Positions 1 to 8,800 of a stretch of 56,573 bases of DNA are shown in pieces. The stretch comes from Verrucomicrobiaceae bacterium (GTDB lineage: Bacteria > Verrucomicrobiota > Verrucomicrobiia > Verrucomicrobiales > Verrucomicrobiaceae). The notes below the pieces were generated by a model. The model ran no database searches. It was not told the DNA's origin and saw only the letters and a list, made by a program, of their open reading frames with translations. How positions within the stretch are numbered: position 1 is the stretch's first letter; every line of letters starts with the position of its first letter. Location: assembly GCA_019694165.1 (NCBI GenBank), contig JAIBCL010000041.1, forward strand, positions 1 to 56,573. Direction: 5' to 3'. A program made the translations under genes and the position numbers.

Positions 1-380
1 TGCAGGAGCATGAGTCATAGGGTTGGAGAGGCTTCATGTTCATCCTGCCAATCCTGTAATCCTGTCCAATACTCCGGCAGGCGCGGGGCGATGCGCGGGA
101 GGCGGGAGTTCTTTTTTGACAGGATTGGCAGGATTCTCAGGATTTGCAGGAGCATGAGTCATAGGGTTGGAGAGGCTTCATGTTCATCCTGCCAATCCTG
201 TAATCCTGTCCAATACTCCGGCAGGCGCGGGGCGATGCGCGGGAGGCGGGAGTTCTTTTTTGACAGGATTGCAGGATTCTCAGGATTTACAGGAGCATGA
301 GTCATAGGGTTGGAGAGGCTTCATGTTCATCCTGCCAATCCTGTAATCCTGTCCAATACTCCGGCTGGCGCGGACGATGC
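1..380. repeat. Tandem 144-bp repeat with internal hairpin, about 2.6 copies
   Basis: Units start at 1, 145 and 288. The first is 144 bp, the second 143 bp (one G lost in the CAGGATT run) and the third is partial and diverges near 365. Each complete unit holds a left arm of ATCCTG words (CCTGCCAATCCTGTAATCC) and, about 50 nt later, a right arm of CAGGATT words spaced 9 bp apart (GACAGGATTGGCAGGATTC). The arms are complementary, so every unit can fold into a long imperfect hairpin with the T6 run in its loop region. The repeat may extend beyond the left edge of the window. An open frame crosses it, but this only reflects the repeat. No gene is called here. Confidence 0.9.
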
Positions 381-905
381 GCGGGGAGATCACCAGCCCG
401 CTGGATGATTTGTGAGCAGGGAGCGGGGAGGTAAGTCAGGGAAGTTTTTCTGCCACCATCTTTCCGCCTGATTCAGCACCAACCCTCAACGGCGACGGAC
501 GATGCGCGGCGGCAAGGGCGACAAGGACCGGACGACGATGCTGCCGACGGGAGGTTGATCGTTGTTGGTCAATGGTGGACAGGATGAGATGCGCAGCGCT
601 GCATCATGGCCCGCTCTCCTGGCTAACTTCGCCCGAAGGTACTCCCCCTTCCGCATCCCGGCCTCAGGGATTCAAGTGCTCTGTGGTTGCATGTTTGCAT
701 CCATTCTGTGAAAAATCACTCGAGGCAGGCCCTTGCAAGCATGGCCGAAAAAAAACATGCCATTCCGGGACAACCATCCCGGGAAGGCTTCGAGAGAAGA
801 ATGTGGAATGGGATGCGGAGACTCGATGCGAAATCTGGAGGAAATACTCGATTGGGTCGCCGGTGAATCACAAACCACTGATAATGAACGGGTTGTGGCG
901 GAAAT
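381..905. other. No convincing gene; possible remnant reading frame at 733-939
   Basis: This stretch between two repeat arrays holds no gene I recognise. One short plus-strand frame (733-939) ends with protein-like sequence around MRNLEEILDWVAGES, rich in acidic and polar residues. It stops as it enters the 21-bp repeat array, in a different frame from the heptapeptide frame of that array. It may be the 5' remnant of a gene disrupted by repeat expansion, or chance. The minus-strand frame over the same bases (716-1468) runs antisense through the helicase end and is not credible. Confidence 0.4.
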
Positions 906-920
906 TTGGAGCAGCTCGCA

Positions 921-1151
921 GCGGGTACAACGGCGCTGACGGCGGGTACAACCGGGTTGACGATGGGTACAACCGGGCGCGCAGCGGGTACAACGGGGCT
1001 TACAGCCGGTAGAACCGCGCTGACAGCGGGTACAACCGGGCGCGCAGCGGGTACAACGAGTCTGACGGCGGCTGCAACCGGACTGTCGCAGGGTACAAAC
1101 CGGCTGTCGGCCGATTCAACCGGGGTGGCGGAGGGTACAACTGCGGTGGCG
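921..1151 (+). repeat. Eleven tandem 21-bp repeats, readable as heptapeptides (consensus AGTTGLT)
   Basis: Eleven units of exactly 21 bp run without an indel. In the frame 906-1166 (TTG start, TGA stop) they encode AGTTALT, AGTTGLT, MGTTGRA, AGTTGLT, AGRTALT, AGTTGRA, AGTTSLT and then four more degenerate units. The core GGTACAAC is nearly invariant. Some changes are synonymous (leucine CTG, TTG and CTT; threonine ACA, ACG and ACC), which fits past translation but does not prove it. The minus strand also reads open here as PAVSPVV-type heptads. No domain, signal peptide or ribosome-binding site supports a real gene, so I annotate a minisatellite-like array with a possible small ORF. Confidence 0.8.
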
Positions 1152-1280
1152 CGGATGCCATTTTGAACTGGAGCGGCTTGGGCGGCAGCCTCCGGCGCAT
1201 GAATACCGTCATCCTCAAAACTGGATGCGCCCCGGACTCCGCTCCTTCCCATTTTCAAAAGGGGCCGCGGCATTCCACCA

Positions 1281-2993
1281 TCATCGCCGTCCTTTTTTCT
1301 TCTTCGAGCGCCCGCGCATGATGTCCAGCGCGCGCTTCTCGTCGTCGAGCACGGTGGTGTAGGTGTAGTTGAAGTTCTCCAGCCTCCGGCGCTCGATCTT
1401 CTGATTGATGAGGCGCTCGATGCTCTGCACATACGGCAGCTCGTCGGCGGCGAAGAGCGTGAAGGCATCGCCTTCCTTCTGCGCGCGGCCGGTGCGGCCG
1501 ATGCGGTGGACGTAGTCCTCGGGATTCTCGGGCACCATGTAATTGATGACGTGCGTCACGCCGCTGATGTCGAGTCCGCGTGCCGCCACGTCGGTGGCGA
1601 CGATGACCTCGACCTTGCCCTCGCGGAAGTCCTGCAGCGCGCGTTCGCGTTCCTTTTGTGAAATGTCGCCATGCATCACGGCGGCCTTGTGCTCGCCATC
1701 GGTCTGTATCGTGGAGAAGAGCCTGTCGGCGTCCATCTTCGTGCGCGTGAAGATCATCACGCTGTGGAAGTCCGTGCGGCGCAGCAGCTCGAGCAGCAAT
1801 TCCTCACGCTGCGAGCTGGCGACCGGATACAAGTAGTGGCTCACGGTTTCCGACGGCGAGAAGCGGATGCCCACCTCCACGCTCTCCGGTTCCTTGAGCG
1901 CCCAGTCCGCGAGGCTCTTGATCTGCGCGGGCATCGTGGCGGAGAAAAACAAGGTCTGGCGCGAACGCGGAGTTTTTTCTACGATGCGGCGCACGTCAGG
2001 CAGGAAGCCCATGTCGAGCATCCGGTCCACCTCGTCGAGAATGAGCACCTCGATCGTGTCGAGGTTCACCGTGCGGTCCTGCATGAAGTCGAGCAGGCGG
2101 CCTGGCGTGGCCACCACGATATCGACGCCTTGCTGCAAACCTTTGCGCTGCTTGTCATAGCCCACGCCACCATGCACCAGCAGCGTGCGAAGACCGGTGT
2201 ATTTTCCCAGCTTCTCGAAGTTCTCCACGACCTGCGCCGCGAGTTCCCGCGTCGGCTCCAGGATGAGGCAGCGCATCGCGCCCGGCGCGCCGAGTTTTGT
2301 GATCACCGGCATGCCGAATGCAGCGGTCTTGCCCGTGCCCGTCTGCGAGGCACCGACGAGATCCTTGCCTGCGAGCACGATGGGCGCGGCCTTCTCCTGG
2401 ATCTCCGTCGGCTTCTCGTATCCGAAGTCCCGCACGGCGGCAAGGACGGCATTGGAGACTCCGAGCGTCTGAAACGCCTCGGGATACGGCCCATCCGGCA
2501 CTTCCGGCGCAGGCGGAGGTGGCACCGGTTCGTAGTTCGTGCGCGGCGCGCGGGTTTCTTCGTCGTCTTCGCGACGCGGACCGCGGCCTCTGCCGCCGCG
2601 CCCGCCACGTTCCCCACGACCACCACCCTCGCGATCGCGGCGCGGCCGGTCATCCCGGCGCCCACGTTCATCACCTTCGCGGCGCGGCCTGTCCTCACGG
2701 CGCGGACGCTCGCCGCCTTCGCGCTGCGCCGCGTGGTCGCGTTCGATGCGGATGCCGTGGGATTTCGGCCTCGCTGCCTGGCCGTGCGGACGCTCTTTCT
2801 CCTGGTGGCCTTTCTCCCTCGGCTTCTCCTCGTGGTGCCGGCTCTCAGCTTTGTCTTTTTTCCCGCCGAGGCCGACGATGCGCTTCAGGCCGGCCTTCAA
2901 TTTGCCGAGAAGGGAGGGTTTCGATGGTTTGGAGTGACGATGGTCGGACACGATGGTCGGTTGGGTCTGTGATTCTGCCTCATCAACGCGCAC
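1281..2993 (-). CDS. DEAD-box ATP-dependent RNA helicase (RhlE-like), 570 aa
   Basis: Cytoplasmic RNA helicase that unwinds RNA duplexes using ATP, probably in ribosome assembly or RNA decay. The core from about residue 172 shows the Q motif (EKPTEIQ, 193-199), motif I ASQTGTGKT (215-223), PTREL (247-251), TPGR, motif II DEVD (320-323, instead of DEAD), SAT (351-353) and near the C-terminus ARGLD and HRIGRTGR. Residues 50-150 form a very basic, Arg/Gly/Glu-rich disordered extension placed before the core. In RhlE-type helicases such tails are usually C-terminal. A short KKKKGRR tail closes the protein. The start chosen is the first ATG of the frame. The next gene upstream on the strand ends at 3113, so the two are not tightly coupled. 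Confidence 0.95.
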   Translation of the reverse strand: MRVDEAESQTQPTIVSDHRHSKPSKPSLLGKLKAGLKRIVGLGGKKDKAESRHHEEKPREKGHQEKERPHGQAARPKSHGIRIERDHAAQREGGERPRREDRPRREGDERGRRDDRPRRDREGGGRGERGGRGGRGRGPRREDDEETRAPRTNYEPVPPPPAPEVPDGPYPEAFQTLGVSNAVLAAVRDFGYEKPTEIQEKAAPIVLAGKDLVGASQTGTGKTAAFGMPVITKLGAPGAMRCLILEPTRELAAQVVENFEKLGKYTGLRTLLVHGGVGYDKQRKGLQQGVDIVVATPGRLLDFMQDRTVNLDTIEVLILDEVDRMLDMGFLPDVRRIVEKTPRSRQTLFFSATMPAQIKSLADWALKEPESVEVGIRFSPSETVSHYLYPVASSQREELLLELLRRTDFHSVMIFTRTKMDADRLFSTIQTDGEHKAAVMHGDISQKERERALQDFREGKVEVIVATDVAARGLDISGVTHVINYMVPENPEDYVHRIGRTGRAQKEGDAFTLFAADELPYVQSIERLINQKIERRRLENFNYTYTTVLDDEKRALDIMRGRSKKKKGRR

Positions 2994-3112
2994 GCGGCGC
3001 GTTTATGATGCGACCGCCACGCTTTTTTCTCGCGGTGGCGGCTCCCACGATTCAGCGTGAAGCGGCGGCCCGGCGGTCTGTGCGCAGCACATCGCGGTGA
3101 TCCGGCGGCTCG

Positions 3113-3976
3113 TCAAGCGGGGGATTGACCCGCCAGCGCCGCCTGCGCGCGCGCCTTTGCCTCCTCCGCCTTCCGCAAAATCTCATCCGGCGATGGCAGC
3201 GAGGCCAGCACGTCCATCGGGATGAATCCATCGCCGACCAGCTTCGTGAGGCACTTCTTGCGCTCGTCCAGAGCCTTGTCCGGACTGCGCTCCTTCGAGA
3301 ATCGGCTCTTCGCCGCCGCGCTGCGATCCTTCAGCGCCGAGTAGATGTCGCCGCCCAGCAGCGAGGAAATGTCCACCTTCATCTTCTCGCGGCCGTGATC
3401 CGCCGCGCTCACGTCGTCGCCATTGATCGGCCCCGCCTGATACTTCGGGAACATGATCGCCACCTCGGGGCACACGCGGCTGCACGCGGGGCAGTTCGTC
3501 TTGCAGTTGTCATTGTTCTGCACCTGGATCTTGCCCTCCTTGCTCACGCCATACACGTCGAAGAGGCAGAAGCTCAGACATTGCATGCAGTTCGTGCAGC
3601 GGGAGTAATCGATCACCGGAAACCATGGCTTCCATTTGCCGGGCTCGTTCATCGGCGTCTCTCCGCGCGCCTTCTCCACCAGCGCCACCACCCCGTTCGC
3701 ATCGAGGTCCGTGATGTCCCGCGCGTCGATCTTCACCTGCCCGGTCACGTCTTCGAGCACCGGCGCCTGGCGGTTCGGAAACGATCCGAGCACCAGCAGG
3801 CTGCGCTCGTCATGCGGCATCGACGACGCCGCTCCGCCCGCCGCCGCGCGCGTCACCGCATAGCCCTTGTCCAGCAACGCCGCCAGCACCTGCGCGCGAG
3901 CGGCGGCAGGCAGCGAAAGGGAACCGTCGCCTTCGTAAAGGACGACTCGGAGCGGGCGGTGGGTGTGGGTGATCAT
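3113..3976 (-). CDS. Ferredoxin-like protein with two [4Fe-4S] cluster motifs, 287 aa
   Basis: Probable electron-transfer protein. Two cysteine sets lie at C127-C130-C133-C137 (RCTNCMQCLSFC) and C158-C162-C165-C169 (CKTNCPACSRVC), the pattern of bacterial dicluster ferredoxins. The ~110 residues before them look like a small alpha/beta domain (VVLYEGDGSL, LLVLGSF) without a recognised family. The C-terminal ~100 residues are charged and Ala-rich, with a helix-like KAEEAKARAQAALAG end. No signal peptide, so cytoplasmic. The partner oxidoreductase is not obvious among the neighbours. The coding assignment and iron-sulfur role are secure from the cysteine spacing; the pathway is unknown. Confidence 0.85.
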   Translation of the reverse strand: MITHTHRPLRVVLYEGDGSLSLPAAARAQVLAALLDKGYAVTRAAAGGAASSMPHDERSLLVLGSFPNRQAPVLEDVTGQVKIDARDITDLDANGVVALVEKARGETPMNEPGKWKPWFPVIDYSRCTNCMQCLSFCLFDVYGVSKEGKIQVQNNDNCKTNCPACSRVCPEVAIMFPKYQAGPINGDDVSAADHGREKMKVDISSLLGGDIYSALKDRSAAAKSRFSKERSPDKALDERKKCLTKLVGDGFIPMDVLASLPSPDEILRKAEEAKARAQAALAGQSPA

Positions 3977-4467
3977 GGGCAGGGTCCAAAGTTCGCGTTC
4001 ATACTGTCTCTCAACCGGCGGAGTCTTGATGCATCATCCGCACAACGCAAACGACAGTCCAGAGCGTCCCGCGAATCGCAACCCGGCGATGTGGCACCCG
4101 CTCGCAACAGGCGACCGTTCTCCTCAGCCCGTCCGTTGTTCACGCATCAGCTTTCCGTCCGCTCCCGCTCCGGCGATACAAGCTGCGTCAGCGGCAAAGG
4201 ATGCCATCTCCAACATCGCGTTTCAGCCCCCCCCCACAACGCCCTCAAACGTCCGAAAGGACCCCTCTATCCCCGTCTTCAGCCCCGCCGCGCGCCAAAG
4301 CAGCCCTCTCCACCGCCCCGGCATCCGCCTGCCAGCCCGCCCGTTCTCCGACCCTGCTCGGCTTCGCCAAGGCCTCCCCCGCCTGGTTCCTGATGTCCCC
4401 TTCGGAAAACCTTGCCTTCTCATCCGCTGTTCGCTTTGATGGACGGCAACTTTTCTCACCTCTCCCA
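3977..4467. other. Intergenic region upstream of the hsd locus
   Basis: About 490 bp between the divergent ferredoxin-like gene and the hsdM start. It should contain promoters for both directions, but I see no clear -35/-10 pair, repeat or RNA gene. A C9 run lies near 4230. Open frames here are low-complexity Pro/Ser/Arg-rich shadows. Confidence 0.5.
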
Positions 4468-4576
4468 ATGCCCCGCGTCGCCAAATCGAAACCCGCCGAC
4501 TCCACCGCCAACCTCGGCTTTGAGGCGAAGCTCTGGCTCGCCGCCGACAAGCTCCGGAACAACATGGACGCGGCGG

Positions 4577-4636
4577 AACCGGAGCGAAGCGGAGATAGCC
4601 AGCCGCAGGCTGCCCGCAGGGCGAGCGAAGCGAGGC
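4577..4636 (-). repeat. TT-targeted hairpin element, copy A (60 bp, in frame in hsdM)
   Basis: Removing these 60 bases joins ...GCGGCGG to AATACAAG and restores the expected HsdM sequence DAAEYKHV. On the minus strand the element follows a TT dinucleotide and ends in CTCCGGTT. It contains the two adjacent triloop hairpins of the family: GCCC-TGC-GGGC and AGCC-TGC-GGCT. Its length is a multiple of three and it has no stop in the hsdM frame, so it would add 20 residues (PERSGDSQPQAARRASEARQ). Confidence 0.85.
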
Positions 4637-4762
4637 AATACAAGCACGTCGTCCTCGGGCTCATCTTCCTCAAATACATCTCCGATTCCTTCGAGGAGCA
4701 CCACGCCAGGCTGAAGGCCGGCAAGGGCGACTACGCCGGGGCGAATCCCGAGGACCCGGACG

Positions 4763-4825
4763 AGCCGAGCGGAGCGAGACAGACTGCCGCAGGCAGCCCG
4801 AAGGGTGAGCGCGGAGGCGCGAATC
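4763..4825 (-). repeat. TT-targeted hairpin element, copy B (63 bp, in frame in hsdM)
   Basis: Removal joins CCGGACG to AATACCGC and restores DPDEYRAENIFW. On the minus strand it starts after TT with GATTCGCC and ends CTCCGCTCGGCT. This is nearly the same sequence as copy F in hsdR, which lies in the opposite orientation. The hairpin TGCC-TGC-GGCA is perfect. In the hsdM frame it is open and would add 21 residues. Confidence 0.85.
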
Positions 4826-4911
4826 AATACCGCGCCGAGAACATCTTCTGGGTGCCGCCTGCCGCGCGGTGGAGCTATCTGCAAAACAGCGCCAAGCAGC
4901 CCACCATGGGA

Positions 4912-5470
4912 ACGTCGAACCCCGAAGTGCGAATGCCGAACCGCAGCGGCTTCGCTTCGGTATTTGAAATTCGACAATCGAAATTCGCATGAGTGAAGAA
5001 CTGAAGAAACGAACGAAGAAGTTTGCCCTCGACGTCATCGAGTTGGCCGCTGGAGTGCCTCATGTGTTGGAAAGCCGCCACGCCATCGGACAAGTCATCC
5101 GTTCGTCGAGTTCAGTTGCCGCCAATTATCGTTCAGCATGTCGTGGGAAGTCCAAAGCCGACTTCATCGCGAAGCTCGGCACAGTCGAGGAGGAGGCGGA
5201 CGAAACCGGCTTCTGGCTCGAAATGCTCCGTGACATTGCCCAACGCCGACGCCTGAAACTCGAAACCCAAGCATCGCAGGAATTGACGCGTCTGCTCGAC
5301 GAAGCGAACCAACTCGTGGCCATCACCGTGGCGTCACGCAAAACAGCAAGGGGTAACGAATGATGAACGCCGAACTTCAAATGACGAACGGAACGCTACC
5401 CGAAAGTCGTACTTGGCGCTGTGCATTGCCCCCAATTCGACATTCGAAACTCAGCATTCGTCATTCGCCT
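4912..5470 (+). mobile_element. IVS-like element carrying a four-helix-bundle protein gene, inserted in hsdM
   Basis: The HsdM homology stops at about 4911 and resumes at 5471. The outer edges carry imperfect inverted repeats: CGAAGTGCGAATGCCGA (4923-4939) and, read on the other strand, CGAATGACGAATGCTGA (5451-5467), 13 of 17 matching. Inner flanks are rich in ATTCGA/ATTCGT words (about 4968-4990 and 5434-5467). This architecture, a small four-helix-bundle ORF between complementary flanks, resembles the intervening sequences known in bacterial 23S rRNA. Here the host is a protein gene, and about 185 host codons appear to be missing (estimated from memory of HsdM length). Exact ends are uncertain by several bases. 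Confidence 0.65.
4989..5363 (+). CDS. Four-helix-bundle protein (23S rRNA intervening-sequence protein family), 124 aa
   Basis: Sequence features of the family are present: an N-terminal helix (KRTKKFALDVIELAAGVP), the Ser-rich turn QVIRSSSSVAANYRSACRGKS, a KADFIAKLGTVEEEADETGFWLEML helix and a C-terminal helix with LLDEANQLVAI. Length is typical for the family (about 115-130 aa). Related proteins include the IVS-encoded proteins of 23S rRNA and the Avd accessory protein of diversity-generating retroelements; both bind nucleic acid. The ATG lies directly downstream of the ATTCG-rich flank. The gene is intact although its host gene hsdM is destroyed. Its actual role here is unknown. Confidence 0.88.
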   Translation: MSEELKKRTKKFALDVIELAAGVPHVLESRHAIGQVIRSSSSVAANYRSACRGKSKADFIAKLGTVEEEADETGFWLEMLRDIAQRRRLKLETQASQELTRLLDEANQLVAITVASRKTARGNE

Positions 5471-5835
5471 GCCTGGGTGCAGCACTTCATCCACCACCTC
5501 GCGCCGCATGGCATGGCCGGATTCGTCCTCGCCAATGGCAGCATGTCGTCGAACCAGTCCGGCGAAGGCGACATCCGCCGCGCCCTCATCGAGGCCGACC
5601 TCGTGGACTGCATGGTCGCCCTCCCCGGCCAGCTCTTCTACAGCACGCAGATTCCCGTCTGCCTCTGGTTCCTCGCGAAAAACAAAGCCGCCGAAGCCAA
5701 ACGCGGCTTCCGCGACCGCCGCAAACAAACCCTCTTCATCGACGCCCGCAAACTCGGCGCCCTCATCGACCGCATTCTATGCAACTTTGTTAAACGAATT
5801 AGTCGAATCATAACAAACAATATCCTCCTTACACA

Positions 5836-8800
5836 ATGTCACCACTAACTTGGTTTCACTTTTCGGATCTCCATTTCAAGAGCGTTGACGATTTTGATCG
5901 CTCTAGAGTCTTGAATACACTCTGGGCGGACATCGCAAAACAGATCGCTGAAGGCCTGCTTCCGGACTTTATCATCATCTCCGGCGATATAGCCTATAGC
6001 GGAAAGGCGTCCGAATATGAACGCGCCGAACGGGAGTTCCTGATTCCTCTATTGGAGAAAACTGGGGTTTCGAGGAAGAGAATTTATTTTGTTCCAGGCA
6101 ATCATGATTTTGATCGCGAATACCTCGAATCGTTAAATCCAGTCACCATTCAAAGCTTGGGCAATCGTGATCACGTCAATGCCCTGCTCTCGGATGCTAA
6201 AAAACGCGAACTCTACCTCCAGCCTTTCCACGCATACTCTGATTTCGTGCGCCGGTTTACGTCTGGCGAATATTTCAAGAGTTCGCCTGCATTTTCCTAC
6301 TGTGACACGTTTTCCCACGGCGGAATGACTATTCGCATTGTTGGTCTAAATACAGCATGGGCCTGCAACTATAGGTCATCTGGTAAGGAGCCTTCAGACA
6401 AGGGCCGCCTTCTATTGGGCGAGTTTCAGTTGGCTCAGACAGCCATCTTGCAAGGTGAACAAGCATTCACCATCTGCGCAATGCACCATCCTGTCGATTG
6501 GCTTGCTGAATTCGAAATCGCCATGCTTCGCCAGCAATTGTTGCAGGGAATGCAAATCCTCCATCATGGCCACGTGCATTTGGCATCCGAGATTGCGCAT
6601 AGCAAGGCGCGCAACCACGATTGCATTATACTAGGCGCAGCCGCTTGTTACGACCGGCGTATTGGGAATGACTTCTATGCGAACGGCTACTCCATTCTTT
6701 CTCTGTCGCCTCAACAGGGTAACGTGACTTTGAAGCTCAGGCGGTATGTAGATTCACCAGCGCCACATTGGAGTTCCAATGAAGATGTGTTGGGTGAAGG
6801 CTCGCGAGGGGAACACAGATTTGCGCTGTCAATTCATTCCCTAGAGAGTCGGCCGCCGGGGACGAGTGCTGCGGCGGTTGTGACCAGCATTGACGAGCTT
6901 TGCCGACTATCTTCCAAACTGGCACCGCATGTTCCTGCGCTGAGGAAACTTATTTCGCTACCTCAATCGAGCAAGAAGCACTCCCCGGACAATCTTCTCG
7001 CACGCTACGAGGAGTTAGTTTGCGCGATTGTTTCAGAATCCAGCCTTCATCGCAGTAACGAGGAGACCCTTGCAGCGGCGCTTTCAGCCGTCTTCGGAAC
7101 CCGATTTCTCCAACTCGCTGCAACTGGAATTGCTGCGAAGGCAACCACCCCGGTCGCAGCAAGCCTAAATCAAGTCTCCGACGAGTTGCTCTCGGCAATG
7201 CCGTCCGAGTTTGCTCAGGCGATTCGGACAGTAACGGCAATTTGGAGGTCAGTTTCGGAGAACTGGAATGCCACTCCATATAGCCTCACTCAGATTGCCG
7301 CAGTCGGAACAGTCCTGCACGCTACGGGCGCTCCAGTCGCGGCCTTGGTGGTGCTTCTGGTTTCAGAACCAGCTGCGGCCGTCGAAGTGATCCATGTTGA
7401 GGCACCACGCCTTGAGTCGGGCATCGATCTTCAATTGCCACGTCTTCTCCGCAGTCGGTTGCAGGGAGCATCCATCATTGAACTGACAATTCCAGATGCT
7501 AACGCAACTCAATTTATGGTGTTGTCACTGATTAGATTTCACCTCGAGGGGCGAATTGAAAAGATTGTCGAGGCGTTTGCCACTGCTGATCATGTCTTCC
7601 CTATTCAGGCAGTTCGTTTGCAGTTGCTTCAAGCGCCCGATACGTGGACCGAACAGAAATTCACGGTCGACACACCGAGAATCATTCATCTTCTGATGGG
7701 ATCAGAGCTTTACGGTGGCCACAGCAAGGATGTCTGGTTTAGGGAACTCCTACAAAATGCAATCGACGCGTGTGCCTGTCGCAAGCGAATTGAGGAAGAC
7801 TCGTATGATCCTTTAGTGTCGATGTCATATTCCGTTGAAGACAGAAAGTTCTCAATCATTGACAACGGGCTTGGGATGAATCGTGCGCACATTGACTGGT
7901 ATTTATGTCGGGTGGGCCGAAGTATATGGAGAAGCGAAGAGCTGACAAAGCAGTTCAAAGATAAGACGACAAAGAAAATGAGCATTGGCCGCTTCGGTGT
8001 CGGCTTTCTATCAGTATTCGAAGCGGCTTCGGAAGTCGTTGTAACAACAAGACACTGCAAGGATGGCATTGGACATCAACTACGGATTACGAGTCCGCAG
8101 GAACCATTCTTCGTGAAGGAGGCCAATGTTGCCGTCGCGGGAACTGAAATCCAGCTCCGTTTTCCAGCCGGCTATGAACCCAGCTTGTATCAGTTGGCAC
8201 GCTTGTTTTTGGTCTATCGTCCGAAAATTTGTTCGCTTATTGGGGTCGCTGATATTCCCGAACACGCCGAAGCGGCTTTAGACCGCGAAATACGAGAAGC
8301 GGGTGGCGAGGATTTGGTATGGCATAAGGCGCAGGAACAACTCACTTCCATTTCTGCTACTATCCACGTTGCCATCCCGATCCTCGGGAAAGTTGTCGCT
8401 GACAAGAAGGATCCATTCCCCTCGCAATCGAAGATTCGCCTATCAAATGGAGGAATCGCTGTGGGTGAAACGTCAGGTGAGTGGATCGGCGCGGAGAGAG
8501 AATACGGTGAGACACCAAGTTCGGGGGTCAACGGAATAGTTGCAATCGTTGATTTCGAAACTGGATTCGCACCGGTTACAGTCTCTCGAAATGGAGTGAA
8601 GGTTTCGGAAGCTGACGCTAGACAGGTTGTCGAAATGTTCGCAAAACTGTGCGGCGATGCATGGCGGCTCTATGCAGAGGAGTTGTTTTCTGACGCAGGA
8701 GACCGCCTGGCGAAGACTCGAGTGCTGCTGCGTGCACTCAACCGCAGTGCGAAAATCCCGGGATGGCGCTCTATGTCCAAGGGTTGGGCAGAGAACGATA

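Larger units (their letters stand above)
4468..5773 (+). pseudogene. hsdM: Type I restriction-modification methyltransferase subunit, interrupted and core-deleted
   Basis: The N-terminal fragment (4468-4911) begins MPRVAKSKPADS and carries HsdM landmarks: LWLAADKLRNNMDAAE, YKHVVLGLIFLKYISDSFEE, YRAENIFWVPP and SYLQNSAKQPTMG. The C-terminal fragment (5471-5773) resumes with AWVQHFIHHLAPHGMAGF, QSGEGDIRRALIEADLVDCM and ends at LGALIDR. Between them about 559 bp of foreign sequence holding a four-helix-bundle gene has replaced the middle of HsdM. The lost part would hold the S-adenosylmethionine motif and NPPF catalytic motif. Two in-frame hairpin elements (60 and 63 bp) sit inside the N-terminal fragment. 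The 3' end after LGALIDR is cut off by the AT-rich insertion that carries the 1222-aa gene. It cannot encode an active methyltransferase. Confidence 0.9.

Noticed and set aside
1..380. CRISPR array
   Set aside because: The units are 144 bp and identical throughout; there are no unique spacers and no cas gene.
921..1151. CRISPR-like or iteron array
   Set aside because: Contiguous 21-bp units without spacers, and no replication gene nearby.
4912..5470. Group I or II intron
   Set aside because: No endonuclease, reverse transcriptase or intron core motif, and host sequence is lost, which a spliced intron would not do.
6000..7000. Calling the 1222-aa gene a named anti-phage system
   Set aside because: I cannot match this domain order to a named system from the sequence alone.
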